64,000 nucleotides of DNA from UBA5314 sp040217815 (GCA_040217815.1 JBEHWI010000003.1:1-64000); one strand, 5' to 3'. Numbered from the stretch's first letter, positions 8,234-16,907 are shown. Notes: generated by a model from the letters alone, not told the origin. Translations and numbers: made by a program.

Positions 8234-9745
8234 CTATACTGCAAAAGTGGCTTTGAAGTCATTTATTGCCTTCACCAATTTCTGTGTAGCAGCATCATCC
8301 ATTTTTCCGGTGTCTCTGATGCCTGCCAATACGTCGGCATTTGCACTGCGCATAAATTTCAAGAAATCAGTTTCAAATTCACCGACTCTTGCTTTGGGAA
8401 TATCATCCATATAGCCATTAACACCGGCATAAAGGGAAATAACCTGCTCTTCCATCGGCATCGGCTGATACTGGGGCTGAACCAGCAGGGCGGTAACGCG
8501 CTCGCCGCGAGTCAGGCGGGCCAGGGTGGCTTTATCCAAATCGGAACCGAACTGAGCAAAAGCAGCCAGCTCGCGGTATTGTGCCAGGTCCAGGCGAAGC
8601 TGTCCGGCAACACCCTTCATGGCTTTGGTCTGGGCGGAACCGCCGACTCGACTGACTGACAGACCGGCGTTTACAGCTGGCCGCTGACCGGCGTAGAACA
8701 GGTCGGTTTCCAGGTATATCTGGCCGTCAGTAATGGAGATAACGTTGGTCGGTATATAGGCCGAAACGTCACCAGCTTGAGTTTCAATTATCGGCAGAGC
8801 GGTAATTGATCCGCCGCCATAGTTCTTGTTGAGCTTGCAGGCTCTCTCCAGCAACCGGGAATGGAGATAGAAAACGTCTCCAGGATAAGCTTCACGTCCG
8901 GGAGGCCGGCGGAGCAGCAGGGACATTTCACGGTAAGCAACCGCGTGCTTGGAAAGGTCATCATAGCAAATCAAAACATCTTTGCCCTGGGACATAAATT
9001 CCTCAGCCATAGAAACCCCGGCATAAGGAGCCATGTAGAGCAAAGGTGCGGGTTCGGATGCAGTCGCGGCTACTATAATGGTGTAATCCATAGCGCCTGC
9101 TTCATCCAAACGGGTTTGAACTGCAGCTATGGTTGCCTGTTTCTGACCTATTCCAACGTATATGCAAATGAGGTCTTTTTTCTGTTTCTGATTGATGATG
9201 GTATCAATACAGATAGCGGTCTTACCGGTACCACGGTCGCCAATGATCAGCTCGCGCTGGCCGCGGCCGATGGGAACCATGGAATCGATAGCCTTGATAC
9301 CGGTCTGCATCGGAGTGTCAACCGATTCACGGGTTACAACACCCGGTGCCACTTTTTCTATAGGTCTGAATGAATTTGTATTAATGGGGCCTTTGCCATC
9401 CAAGGGCTGACCCAGGGCGTTGACAACACGACCCAGCAATGCGTCGCCTACGGGAACCTCCATGATTCTTCCGGTGGCTTTTACGATGTCGCCTTCCTTG
9501 ATGTGGGAATAGGTTCCCAAAAGAACGGCGCCGACATTATCTTCTTCCAGGTTCAGAACCATTCCTACGGTTCCTCCGGGAAACTCGAGAAGTTCGCCAG
9601 CCATTGCTCCCTGTAAGCCATAAACACGAGCTATACCGTCACCGACGTATATTACAGAGCCCACATTGCTGACCTCGACCTCGGATTGGTAGCGCTCAAT
9701 TTGTGCTTTTAGTATCGCGCTAATCTCTTCCGGTCTAATACTCAT
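8234..9745 (-). CDS. atpA: F1Fo ATP synthase alpha subunit
   Basis: Non-catalytic nucleotide-binding subunit of F1. The 503-residue protein shows Walker A GDRGTGKTAICIDTI, the Walker B region GKDVLICYDDLSKHAVAYRE and the signature PAVNAGLSVSRVGGSAQ. It starts at ATG 9745 and lies 21 bp after atpH. Length and motifs are normal for the family. Confidence 0.98.
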   Translation of the reverse strand: MSIRPEEISAILKAQIERYQSEVEVSNVGSVIYVGDGIARVYGLQGAMAGELLEFPGGTVGMVLNLEEDNVGAVLLGTYSHIKEGDIVKATGRIMEVPVGDALLGRVVNALGQPLDGKGPINTNSFRPIEKVAPGVVTRESVDTPMQTGIKAIDSMVPIGRGQRELIIGDRGTGKTAICIDTIINQKQKKDLICIYVGIGQKQATIAAVQTRLDEAGAMDYTIIVAATASEPAPLLYMAPYAGVSMAEEFMSQGKDVLICYDDLSKHAVAYREMSLLLRRPPGREAYPGDVFYLHSRLLERACKLNKNYGGGSITALPIIETQAGDVSAYIPTNVISITDGQIYLETDLFYAGQRPAVNAGLSVSRVGGSAQTKAMKGVAGQLRLDLAQYRELAAFAQFGSDLDKATLARLTRGERVTALLVQPQYQPMPMEEQVISLYAGVNGYMDDIPKARVGEFETDFLKFMRSANADVLAGIRDTGKMDDAATQKLVKAINDFKATFAV

Positions 9746-9766
9746 TTATGTGCTCACCCCTATCGC

Positions 9767-10315
9767 TTAACTTATCTTAATTTTCTTCAGTTGTTCTTTG
9801 AGCATTTCCAGTCTCTTGGCTACTGTCGCGTCGATGACTCGGTCGCCTATGCGTAATTTTACGCCTCCGATCAGCGACTCATCAACAACCTGACTGAGCT
9901 GCACCGTCTTGCCGGTGGATGCCGACAACTTGCCAGCCAGAGCCTGAATCTCATCACTCGGGATCTCTTTGGCAGAGATCAAATCAGCCTTGGTGATGTT
10001 CTTTGACTCGTCTGCCATAGCTTTATACTCGTCAAGTATCACTTCCAGATACCCTTCTCTGCGCTTATCAATGAGAATAAAAACAAAGTTGAGGGTCGTC
10101 TGGGATATCTGGTCCGCAAAGATCTGCTTGATGACTTCCTTTTTGTCCTTGGCGGGAATCAAAAGGTGTTCTAAATAACCTTTAAATTCCGGAACTTCAG
10201 CCAGGGCTGAGACGACTTTTTCCATTTCGACCTGGAATTCATCAATCTTTTCGGACTCCTGGGCAAGGCTGAATAGCGCTTCGGCATAGCGCCTAGCGAC
10301 GCTCTTATTTAGCAT
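9767..10315 (-). CDS. atpH: F1Fo ATP synthase delta subunit
   Basis: Peripheral-stalk subunit that fixes the top of F1 to the b subunits. The 182-residue protein starts MLNKSVARRYAEALFSLAQ, with an N-terminal helical bundle, and ends with the conserved region VDESLIGGVKLRIGDRVID. Its start overlaps the end of atpF by 7 bp, which suggests translational coupling. Length is typical. Confidence 0.96.
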   Translation of the reverse strand: MLNKSVARRYAEALFSLAQESEKIDEFQVEMEKVVSALAEVPEFKGYLEHLLIPAKDKKEVIKQIFADQISQTTLNFVFILIDKRREGYLEVILDEYKAMADESKNITKADLISAKEIPSDEIQALAGKLSASTGKTVQLSQVVDESLIGGVKLRIGDRVIDATVAKRLEMLKEQLKKIKIS

Positions 10316-10938
10316 AGTAAATCGCCCGCCTCATTAACAAATTGTTTTACCATGGTCTTGTGGTCGTCTTCAGTAATAGCCCGACCCAGAACTTTTTCTG
10401 CAGCCAATATAGCCAGACTGGCAGCTGTATCTTTCAGTTCAGCTTTGGCGGCTTCAGTGGCGGCTGCAATTTCAGCAGTAGCTTTGTTCTTGATGCCGCT
10501 TGCGTCTTCCTTGGCTTTGCCGATGATCTCGTTCTTGGCATCTTCGGCGGCCTTGGTTGCCCGGGCGACGATTTCCTGGGCTTCCCGGCGGGAATCGGCA
10601 AGATTGGCCTGGGTTTCTTTTCTCATCTCTTCGACTTCGGCTTTAACCTCTTCGGCATGCTTCAGAGAGCTCTCGATGGTGGTGGTGCGCTGCTCCAACA
10701 TTGAGTTGATGGGTCCATACCCAAACTTATAGATCAACGAAAGGAGGATCAAGAAGTTCACCAGCGACCAGCCAATTACATATAAATTCGGGAATAATGG
10801 CGGCTTTCCAGCGGGTTGATGAAGCGCCGACTGTGCTCCGCCTGCTGCTTCTGATGCCATGCAGAGGGTTGCAAATCCCAGTACCATTATCATGGCCAGT
10901 ACAACTACTGCCACAACTTGTCTTCTCTTAATTGTCAC
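10309..10938 (-). CDS. atpF: F1Fo ATP synthase b subunit with extra N-terminal segment
   Basis: Peripheral-stalk subunit b. The canonical membrane helix (about residues 52-70, LYVIGWSLVNFLILLSLIY) is followed by GYGPINSMLEQRTTTIESSL and a long Ala/Glu/Lys-rich helix. At 209 residues it is about 40 longer than the usual subunit. The extra N-terminus (VVAVVVLAMIMVLGFATLCM, then ASEAAGGAQ) looks like a cleavable signal peptide. The start codon GTG/ATG choice does not remove it, because the frame is continuous and no closer ribosome site was found. It overlaps atpH. Confidence 0.93.
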   Translation of the reverse strand: MTIKRRQVVAVVVLAMIMVLGFATLCMASEAAGGAQSALHQPAGKPPLFPNLYVIGWSLVNFLILLSLIYKFGYGPINSMLEQRTTTIESSLKHAEEVKAEVEEMRKETQANLADSRREAQEIVARATKAAEDAKNEIIGKAKEDASGIKNKATAEIAAATEAAKAELKDTAASLAILAAEKVLGRAITEDDHKTMVKQFVNEAGDLLC

Positions 10939-11042
10939 GGATGTGCTACCTCCAATCTTGTGCCAAAATATTTGGGGCGATAGGGCGTTTTATTTGCCCT
11001 ATCGCCCGCAAATCTCAGCATTTGTGTTTTACACAGATTTTG

Positions 11043-11273
11043 TTAAGCCGTAATTTTGCTGACCAGCATGAACGCAATCAGCAGACCATAAATAGTCAGG
11101 GTTTCAATAAAAGCCAGGGTAATGAACAGAAGAGTTCTTACATCCCCTCCGACTTCGGGTTGCCGTGCGATTGCTTCGAAAGCTTTACCTCCGGCTACTC
11201 CCATTCCTATACCACCACCGATACCGGCGATAGATACAGCCAGACCAGCACCTAATGCTATCGTACTGCCCAT
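11043..11273 (-). CDS. atpE: F1Fo ATP synthase c subunit
   Basis: Membrane rotor subunit. The 76-residue hairpin of two helices has the glycine-rich first helix (IAGIGGGIGMGVAGGKA), the polar loop ARQPE and the ion-binding glutamate in AFIETLTIYGLL (Glu about 57). The start is ATG 11273, 6 nt after GGAGGG; a TTG start at 11297 would translate the ribosome site. Thr58 and Tyr62 match positions seen in Na+-binding c subunits, but the Gln ligand of the first helix is replaced by Met (about 24), so ion specificity cannot be assigned. Confidence 0.96.
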   Translation of the reverse strand: MGSTIALGAGLAVSIAGIGGGIGMGVAGGKAFEAIARQPEVGGDVRTLLFITLAFIETLTIYGLLIAFMLVSKITA

Positions 11274-11335
11274 CTTTTTCCCTCCTTTCCCGCTCAAAAA
11301 TGTATCTTTGAGCCTAAAATTTCATTGAACTGAAC

Positions 11336-12019
11336 TTAATGACCATGTCCTGCCGCGGCTGCGATGTAGCTAGATGACAGGATTGTAAACACTATTGCCT
11401 GGATTGCTCCTAGTAATAAGCTAAGGCCCATGATTAGAGATGGTACTACGAATGGCGCCATAAACAGTAAGAATGCTATAACCATTTCTTCACCGAATAT
11501 GTTCCCGAAAAGACGGACGGTGAGGGACAACGGGTGTGCCACTTCTTCAATCAGGTTCAATGGCAACATTGCAACACTTGGGCTGACAAAGTGCCCGAGG
11601 TAGTGTGCTCCGTGTTCTGAAAAACCGGCGATGTGAACCGAGAAAAAGGTGACCAGTGCGAGAGTCATCGTAACGTTCCAGTTGCTGGTGGGTGGTTGGT
11701 AGCCCGCAACATGAGCTGCCCCCGGGATTAGACCGCTGTAGTTACTGATTAGAATAAAGAGGAAGAACGATGTAAGCACCGGAGCCCATTTCTTGGCTAC
11801 GTGCTCTTCTTCCATCAATTGAGTGAAAAAGTCGTAGGTAAATACTATTGCTGCTTCCCAAACATTTTGCAGGCCCCGTGGTACTACCTGCATGTTACGG
11901 GTGGCCGCAAATGCAAATATCCCAATCAACGCTATGATTGCCCATTCGGTTACCACCAGGTGGTCTACGTTAATCGACCCAATCTTGAATAACGCTTCGT
12001 CCCACATTCCAAAGATCAT
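11336..12019 (-). CDS. atpB: F1Fo ATP synthase a subunit
   Basis: Membrane stator subunit forming the ion half-channels next to the c ring. The 227-residue product is strongly hydrophobic with about five or six membrane helices. It has the essential arginine in PLSLTVRLFGNIFGEEMV and the preceding LNLIEEVAHP. Start ATG 12019 follows a GGGGGG ribosome site. It lies 62 bp before atpE and 157 bp after the AtpZ gene; that gap holds no further gene, so the classical atpI is absent here. Confidence 0.96.
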   Translation of the reverse strand: MIFGMWDEALFKIGSINVDHLVVTEWAIIALIGIFAFAATRNMQVVPRGLQNVWEAAIVFTYDFFTQLMEEEHVAKKWAPVLTSFFLFILISNYSGLIPGAAHVAGYQPPTSNWNVTMTLALVTFFSVHIAGFSEHGAHYLGHFVSPSVAMLPLNLIEEVAHPLSLTVRLFGNIFGEEMVIAFLLFMAPFVVPSLIMGLSLLLGAIQAIVFTILSSSYIAAAAGHGH

Positions 12020-12176
12020 TTGCTTTATCCCCCCTTCCCTAATGGATTTTATCCAGAGTTTTGCGCTATAGGGAAACAGATTGCTCCCTAAGGAGCACAG
12101 ACCAATATGGATAACCAGGTGTTGTCTCCCGGTTACATATGCCAGGAAAGAATATACGTTCTAAACCGCACGAGGA

Positions 12177-12398
12177 TTATTTTCGACTTTGTCCATTAAC
12201 CCTGTCCCACATTACTTTTATGGCTGTAGCAACCCCTAACAAGGCGCCAACTAGAGTGAGCCAGGGACTTGTGTGGTATCTACCGTCCAGCCAATAACCA
12301 AGATAACCGCATCCACCTACTGCCGCAGCTATGGTAGTCACCAGGTTTACCGCATCAGCCAGTGCTTTAGCCCAGTTCTTGGGTTTTCTTTCCGCCAT
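12177..12398 (-). CDS. atpZ: AtpZ/AtpI-family small membrane protein
   Basis: A 73-residue protein with two membrane helices (about residues 16-37 and 43-62) of the AtpZ type, often encoded first in atp operons and linked to assembly of the c ring or to Mg2+/Ca2+ transport. Characteristic segments are GGCGYLGYWLDGRY, then SPWLTLVGALLGVATAIKVMW. It opens the atp operon here. Family assignment is by size, topology and position. Confidence 0.82.
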   Translation of the reverse strand: MAERKPKNWAKALADAVNLVTTIAAAVGGCGYLGYWLDGRYHTSPWLTLVGALLGVATAIKVMWDRVNGQSRK

Positions 12399-12700
12399 TA
12401 CCTCCCACCTTTGACTTGGTCCCGAACCTAATCCCTCATGTCATATTCGTCACAAACAAGCAAAATCCTTTTTTAACCCCGGCAAATTTTTTGCCCTTCT
12501 TCGGCCCCTTTTCCCAAATAAATCCGGAAATAACGGGATTTTCACTTGTAAGAACCACATGACAAAAAATACTTTTTATCATGTAAACCGACAAGGTAAA
12601 TACATTCTACCCCTTGAAGCAAAATCCTTCAAAACTACAAAATTTATTATTTACAAAATTACATATCGATTCTGGCTCTTCCTGAAAATGGGCTAATGTG
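12399..12700. other. 302-bp intergenic region upstream of the atp operon
   Basis: A+T-rich non-coding stretch between the MazG-like gene and the atp operon, both on the minus strand. It contains the promoter candidate at 12604-12632 and therefore an untranslated leader of about 200 nt before the AtpZ gene. No strong hairpin, repeat or known riboswitch consensus was recognised in it. Confidence 0.7.
12604..12632 (-). promoter_or_regulatory. Candidate sigma-A promoter of the atp operon
   Basis: On the minus strand TTGAAG (-35, 12627-12632) is separated by exactly 17 bp from TAGAAT (-10, 12604-12609). It is the best housekeeping-type match between the preceding gene and the atp operon. Confidence 0.5.
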
Positions 12701-13012
12701 TTATTTAGACAAATAACCCTTTTGTTCTAATTTAGCAAGGTGCTCCTGAACCATTAATGAGAGATCGATACCGTGCTGTTCTTCCATTACGAACATCATG
12801 GTAACTGCCGTTTGGGCCACATCGAGTAGTTCTCGGGCAATCTCCTTCACAACCAGCTCTTCATCCAGAACAATTCTTTCTCCGCTTAAACCCCGGTACT
12901 TGCCGATTACCTGAGCCAACTCCCCGGCTTCTTCCATCAATTTCAAAGCAGTTGATTCCAGGGTGGGGTTGAGGCGGTTTAGGCGCGGCAAAGCCAGATT
13001 TTTGGTATCCAT
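12701..13012 (-). CDS. MazG-like nucleotide pyrophosphohydrolase
   Basis: 103-residue all-alpha NTP-PPase of the MazG-like superfamily, likely to hydrolyse (d)NTPs to monophosphates. The metal-binding helix motifs are visible as KLMEEAGELAQVIGKY (ExxE) and ARELLDVAQTAV (ExxD). The start chosen is ATG 13012, 10 nt after GGGG and 8 nt after the dCMP deaminase stop; a TTG at 13042 would overlap that gene. Pairing with dCMP deaminase suggests a shared role in pyrimidine deoxynucleotide balance, for example providing dUMP or cleaning the pool. The exact substrate is unknown. Confidence 0.8.
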   Translation of the reverse strand: MDTKNLALPRLNRLNPTLESTALKLMEEAGELAQVIGKYRGLSGERIVLDEELVVKEIARELLDVAQTAVTMMFVMEEQHGIDLSLMVQEHLAKLEQKGYLSK

Positions 13013-13019
13013 AATTATG

Positions 13020-13481
13020 CTACCCCATATTTCGTTTTTCAATTATAGTTATACCCGCTTCTTCCATCAACTCCAGGGCCAGGGCATCCTCGAAATCGCC
13101 CCGATGGACTACTTTGACTATACCTGCGTTGATGATCATTCGGGCGCAGATAATACATGGTTGAGTTGTACAATAAATAACCGAATCCTGGGTTGCGATT
13201 CCATAAAAAGCAGCATTGATTATAGCGTTTTGCTCGGCATGCACACCCCGGCATAATTCGTAGCGTTGTCCGGATGGAATCTGTCTCTCCTCCCGCAGAC
13301 AGCCGGTGTCAAGGCAGTGCTTTAAGCCCCGGGGGGCGCCGTTGTATCCGGTGGATATAATGCGCTCATTCCTCACCAGAACCGCGCCCACGTGCCTTCT
13401 CAAGCAGGTGGAACGGGTAGCCACCAGATCGGCCAGCTGGAGAAAGTAATCATCCCAGCCCGGCCTAACAATTTGCTTCAT
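13020..13481 (-). CDS. comEB: Deoxycytidylate (dCMP) deaminase
   Basis: Zinc enzyme deaminating dCMP to dUMP for thymidylate synthesis. The 153-residue protein has the cytidine-deaminase zinc motif GVHAEQNAI (His-Ala-Glu, about residues 80-82) and CTTQPCIICARMI (the two Cys ligands). Upstream segments CLRRHVGAVLVR and GYNGAPRG are typical of dCMP deaminases (ComEB in B. subtilis). It lies 18 bp after glyA and is followed directly by a MazG-like gene; the three probably form one transcript. Confidence 0.93.
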   Translation of the reverse strand: MKQIVRPGWDDYFLQLADLVATRSTCLRRHVGAVLVRNERIISTGYNGAPRGLKHCLDTGCLREERQIPSGQRYELCRGVHAEQNAIINAAFYGIATQDSVIYCTTQPCIICARMIINAGIVKVVHRGDFEDALALELMEEAGITIIEKRNMG

Positions 13482-13499
13482 AACCGGTTTCCTCCTGTG

Positions 13500-14750
13500 C
13501 TACTCGTTATACAGTGGATACTTGTCGCACAGGGTCCTGACTATAGCCCGGGCTTCATCCAGCCTGGCCTCACTATTCGGGTTATCCAGTGCTATGGCAA
13601 TAGCTGTGCCCATATCCTTCATATCGGGAACCTTTAATCCTCGGCTGGTTATGGCCGGAGTGCCTATCCTGATGCCGCTGGTTACCATAGGCTTTTCAGG
13701 ATCAAACGGAATAGTGTTCTTGTTAACCGTAATATTGACCAGGTCCAGAATAGCCTGGGCTTCTTTGCCGGTCAAGCCTTTGGGACGGACATCCACCAAC
13801 ATCAGGTGATTATCAGTTCCACCGGAGACCAGGCGCAGGCCGTTTTCCACCAGCGACTGGGCCAGGGCGGCGGCATTGTCAACAATCTGCCTCTGATATT
13901 GCTTAAAGTCCTCAGACAAGGCTTCTTTAAAGCATACGGCCTTGGCAGCAATAACATGCATCAAAGGACCTCCCTGAATTCCGGGAAAAACTGCACTATC
14001 GATTTTGCGCGCCCATTCTTCGGAACAAATTATCAGTCCACCTCTGGGTCCGCGCAGGGTTTTGTGAGTAGTGGTAGTGGTAAAGTGGGCATAAGGAACT
14101 GGACTGGGATGCAGACCAGCCGCCACCAACCCGGCTATGTGAGCCATGTCTACCATGAGATAAGCTCCAACTTTATCGGCTATCTCACGAAATCGTTTAA
14201 AGTCTATGATCCTGGGGTAGGCGCTGGCACCGGCCACTATCATGCGGGGGCGCACTTCTAATACCAGCTCTTCAACCCGATCATAGTCAATCGTTTCGCT
14301 CTCAGCACTGACTCCGTATTCCATAAAACGGAAATAGCGCCCCGATATATTGGCCTTGCTGCCGTGCGTCAGGTGCCCCCCGTGGTTTAGATTCATTCCC
14401 AGAACCGTGTCGCCGGGATCAAGCGCCGCAAAATAAACGGCGGTATTGGCCTGGGCTCCCGAATGGGGTTGAACATTAACATGTTCGCAGGAAAAAAGCT
14501 GTTTGGCCCTTTCCCGGGCCAGATCCTCAGCTACATCTACATAATCACATCCGCCATAATAGCGCTTGCCAGGATAACCCTCGGCATATTTATTGGTCAT
14601 AACGCATCCCTGAGCGGCCATTACCGCCCTTGATACAAAGTTTTCCGATGCAATTAATTCCAGGTTGTTGTTCTGCCTTTTCTCTTCGTTAGAAATGGCA
14701 TCAGCGATCTCCGGATCTACGGCTCGCACATATTTTTCGATATAATCCAC
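13500..14750 (-). CDS. glyA: Serine hydroxymethyltransferase
   Basis: PLP enzyme interconverting serine and glycine with tetrahydrofolate, the main one-carbon source. The product (416 residues) has NNLELIASENFVS, the substrate region YGGCDYVDVAEDLAR and the PLP-lysine motif TTTTHKTLRGPRGG. The start is GTG 14750, 8 nt after AGAGGAG and 4 nt downstream of the rpiB stop. A TTG at 14786 would overlap rpiB by 32 bp and is not needed for the family length. The position between rpiB and dCMP deaminase indicates an operon. Confidence 0.97.
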   Translation of the reverse strand: MDYIEKYVRAVDPEIADAISNEEKRQNNNLELIASENFVSRAVMAAQGCVMTNKYAEGYPGKRYYGGCDYVDVAEDLARERAKQLFSCEHVNVQPHSGAQANTAVYFAALDPGDTVLGMNLNHGGHLTHGSKANISGRYFRFMEYGVSAESETIDYDRVEELVLEVRPRMIVAGASAYPRIIDFKRFREIADKVGAYLMVDMAHIAGLVAAGLHPSPVPYAHFTTTTTHKTLRGPRGGLIICSEEWARKIDSAVFPGIQGGPLMHVIAAKAVCFKEALSEDFKQYQRQIVDNAAALAQSLVENGLRLVSGGTDNHLMLVDVRPKGLTGKEAQAILDLVNITVNKNTIPFDPEKPMVTSGIRIGTPAITSRGLKVPDMKDMGTAIAIALDNPNSEARLDEARAIVRTLCDKYPLYNE

Positions 14751-14754
14751 TACC

Positions 14755-15204
14755 TTAGCTCCTCTCGAATTTTTTTTCGATAGCAAATATCTTTTCTATT
14801 CTGGCCTGGTGTCTACCTGCCTCAAACTCGGTTTCTAAAAAATTTCTTAAAATTTCCCAGGCCAGTTCCGGTGCAGTGATTCTCGAGCCCAGGGCCAGGA
14901 TATTGGCGTCGTTATGCTGCCTGGCCAGGCGCGCCGTATAAAGATTTTGGCACACCGCCGCCCTTATCCCCGGTACTTTGTTGGCGGCAATAGATATGCC
15001 AATTCCGGTGCCGCAAACCAGCACCCCGGGTATATGCTCTTTTAAAACGCTTTCCGCCACTTTCAGTGCTATGTCCGGATAATCAACCGAATTGGTTGAA
15101 AAGGTGCCACAGTCTACCGGCTCATGGCCCTCGGCCTTTAAACACGATATCAGGTAATTTTTAAGCGCATAACCGGCATGATCGCTGCCGATCACCAATT
15201 TCAT
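14755..15204 (-). CDS. rpiB: Ribose-5-phosphate isomerase B
   Basis: Interconverts ribose 5-phosphate and ribulose 5-phosphate. The 149-residue protein begins MKLVIGSDHAGYALKNYL, has the catalytic cysteine loop GVLVCGTGIGISIAANKVPG (Cys about 65) and the ARQHNDANILALGSR segment of RpiB/LacAB proteins. Its ATG overlaps the TGA of the phosphatase gene upstream by 4 bp, so the two are probably translationally coupled. A pentose phosphate role is favoured over a LacAB role because of housekeeping context. Confidence 0.95.
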   Translation of the reverse strand: MKLVIGSDHAGYALKNYLISCLKAEGHEPVDCGTFSTNSVDYPDIALKVAESVLKEHIPGVLVCGTGIGISIAANKVPGIRAAVCQNLYTARLARQHNDANILALGSRITAPELAWEILRNFLETEFEAGRHQARIEKIFAIEKKFERS

Positions 15205-15686
15205 ATCTGTTCCCCCATTGCCATTTTTTGCAGTCTTAACCGCTCGACTACTTCCTCAATCAAGTCTTTTAGCTGCTCTGCGGTCCCCATGTAAACTTTA
15301 ACTCCGGCTCCATAGGGATCCACTACATCGATTGAACCATTACCGGCAAATTCGGTCAAGGTGAAGATTCTTGAGCCTTTCTGGGGATACAGATCCTTGA
15401 GCTGTCGCGATTGGGAACCGGTCATAGCCAGTATGAGGTCCGCTTCCTGCACCAGACTTGCTTCCAGTACCCTGGTGCGGTGCTGGGAAATGTCAATCCC
15501 ATGACTTTTCATAGCTTTAAGCGCTTCGGGTGATGCCGGCTGCCCGGGAACAGCCCAAAGTCCGGCTGACCATACCTCAACTTCCTGCAGCCCGGTACCT
15601 CGGTCCTGGGTCAGTGCCTTGCGCAGCAGGGCCTGAGCCATTGGGCTACGGCAGGTATTTCCCGAACACACGAAAAGGATCCTCAC
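15201..15686 (-). CDS. ywlE: Low-molecular-weight phosphatase, YwlE type
   Basis: Member of the low-molecular-weight protein tyrosine phosphatase fold. The 161-residue product has the P-loop VCSGNTCRSPMA (Cys7, Arg13) and the general-acid segment VVDPYGAG. Thr at P-loop position 11 is the residue associated in B. subtilis YwlE with arginine-phosphate rather than tyrosine-phosphate specificity, so a protein-arginine phosphatase is plausible. The start is GTG 15686 behind GGAG. The location just upstream of rpiB matches the ywlE-ywlF order of B. subtilis. Presence of a McsB kinase cannot be seen from this window. Confidence 0.87.
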   Translation of the reverse strand: MRILFVCSGNTCRSPMAQALLRKALTQDRGTGLQEVEVWSAGLWAVPGQPASPEALKAMKSHGIDISQHRTRVLEASLVQEADLILAMTGSQSRQLKDLYPQKGSRIFTLTEFAGNGSIDVVDPYGAGVKVYMGTAEQLKDLIEEVVERLRLQKMAMGEQI

Positions 15687-15806
15687 TGCTCTTCTCCTTC
15701 ATGAAAATTTTGTCCTGCAGGCCATTACCTGCATTTGTATCACTATATAATAAATTAAGAAAAATCGTAGTAAATACGAAATGTGGTCAAAAATGTCGGC
15801 AACCTA

Positions 15807-15835
15807 AAGTTACCCAAAGAGAACCTGCCTGTCAA
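15807..15835 (-). promoter_or_regulatory. Weak candidate promoter before ywlE
   Basis: On the minus strand a consensus TTGACA (15830-15835) lies 17 bp from TAACTT (15807-15812), a poor -10. It is in the 210-bp gap between the ywlC-like gene and the ywlE-rpiB-glyA group. A small hairpin (TGCAGG/CCTGCA) lies further downstream near 15720. Confidence 0.25.
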
Positions 15836-15896
15836 GGCGTGACGAACAGGGCGGTTTATATTTATCGAGAATGCTTAATTCCAATCAGGGTGGTAT

Positions 15897-16907
15897 TTAT
15901 GGGCCGGGTCTATTAGCAGCAGCGGCTGCATATATTCTATCGATTATCGATAATGCTATGCCCGCCGGATTATCCGGAAGGGGAGTAAACAGCAACGTAT
16001 TCAAGTTTTGCTGTTCTGCCAGCCTGAGAATCGTGTATATTCCACTCGACCCCTCTTTCAAACTCACACTATAAGAAGTAATGACCCCGGCCGTTTTAGG
16101 GTCAATAGACGGCTCGAGCATATAGTCATTATATACTATTCCTACTCTCCCACCAGAATCAACCAGTTTATGCAAAAGAGTCAGAAAATCTTCTTCATTT
16201 TTACTGATCAATACCGGAATGCCTATTTTATAATGTTCGGTTTCGGCCTGGCTCTGTGCGGCAACCCTTACCTTTTTTCCCAACAGGTCTTCAATTTCCT
16301 CAACCGTAACCCCACCCAGCCGAAGTATGCAATAATCTGGGCTGCTGAGATCAAGCACCGTACTCTCCAATCCAGAGCCAGTAGGTCCTGAATCCAGAAC
16401 AACACTGATGCGCTCGTCCAGATCAGCTTTTACATCATCGGCCGTTACCGGGCTGGGACGTCCGGACAAATTAGCGCTGGTGGCTGCCAGCGGTCCGCTG
16501 AAATCAATCAACAGCCTGGCCACTGGATGGGATGGCATGCGTAGACCAACCGTGGGGCTGCCCCCCCGGACAATTCCAGGAACACTTGCTCGAGCTGGTA
16601 AAATCAGCGATAGGGGGCCTGGCCAACAAGCTTCGGCCAGCCGCCTGGCTTCAGGAGGAAAGGTAAGGACCAGTTCCAGGGCCTGTTCAAACCGACTGAT
16701 GTGCACCAGAAGAGGACTTTTAGGAGGTCTTTCCTTGGCGGCAAAGATTTTACCCACGGCGGCCGGTGATTGTACCAGTGCCCCCACTCCGTAAACTGTC
16801 TCGGTCGGGAAAACCACCAATTCCTCCTGATTCAAATAATGGACCGCTTTTTTGATGGCATTCAGGTCGGGATGACTGGGATCAACCTTATAATACTGCG
16901 TCTTCAC
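15897..16907 (-). CDS. ywlC: L-threonylcarbamoyladenylate synthase, Sua5/YwlC type
   Basis: Makes threonylcarbamoyl-AMP from threonine, bicarbonate and ATP for tRNA t6A37 modification. The 336-residue protein has the YrdC domain (residues about 15-205) with FPTETVYGVGALVQ, KERPPKSPLLVHI, GPLSLILPA and SANLSGRPSP. It also has the C-terminal Sua5 domain (about 225-330), so it is the long Sua5 form, not the short TsaC. The start is GTG 16907, ten bases after AGGGG. It follows prmC with a 2-bp gap, as in the prfA-prmC-ywlC neighbourhood of B. subtilis. Confidence 0.94.
   Translation of the reverse strand: MKTQYYKVDPSHPDLNAIKKAVHYLNQEELVVFPTETVYGVGALVQSPAAVGKIFAAKERPPKSPLLVHISRFEQALELVLTFPPEARRLAEACWPGPLSLILPARASVPGIVRGGSPTVGLRMPSHPVARLLIDFSGPLAATSANLSGRPSPVTADDVKADLDERISVVLDSGPTGSGLESTVLDLSSPDYCILRLGGVTVEEIEDLLGKKVRVAAQSQAETEHYKIGIPVLISKNEEDFLTLLHKLVDSGGRVGIVYNDYMLEPSIDPKTAGVITSYSVSLKEGSSGIYTILRLAEQQNLNTLLFTPLPDNPAGIALSIIDRIYAAAAANRPGP

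Noticed and set aside
13500..14786. Longer GlyA starting at TTG 14786
   Set aside because: It would overlap rpiB and includes the ribosome site; GTG 14750 gives the normal family length.
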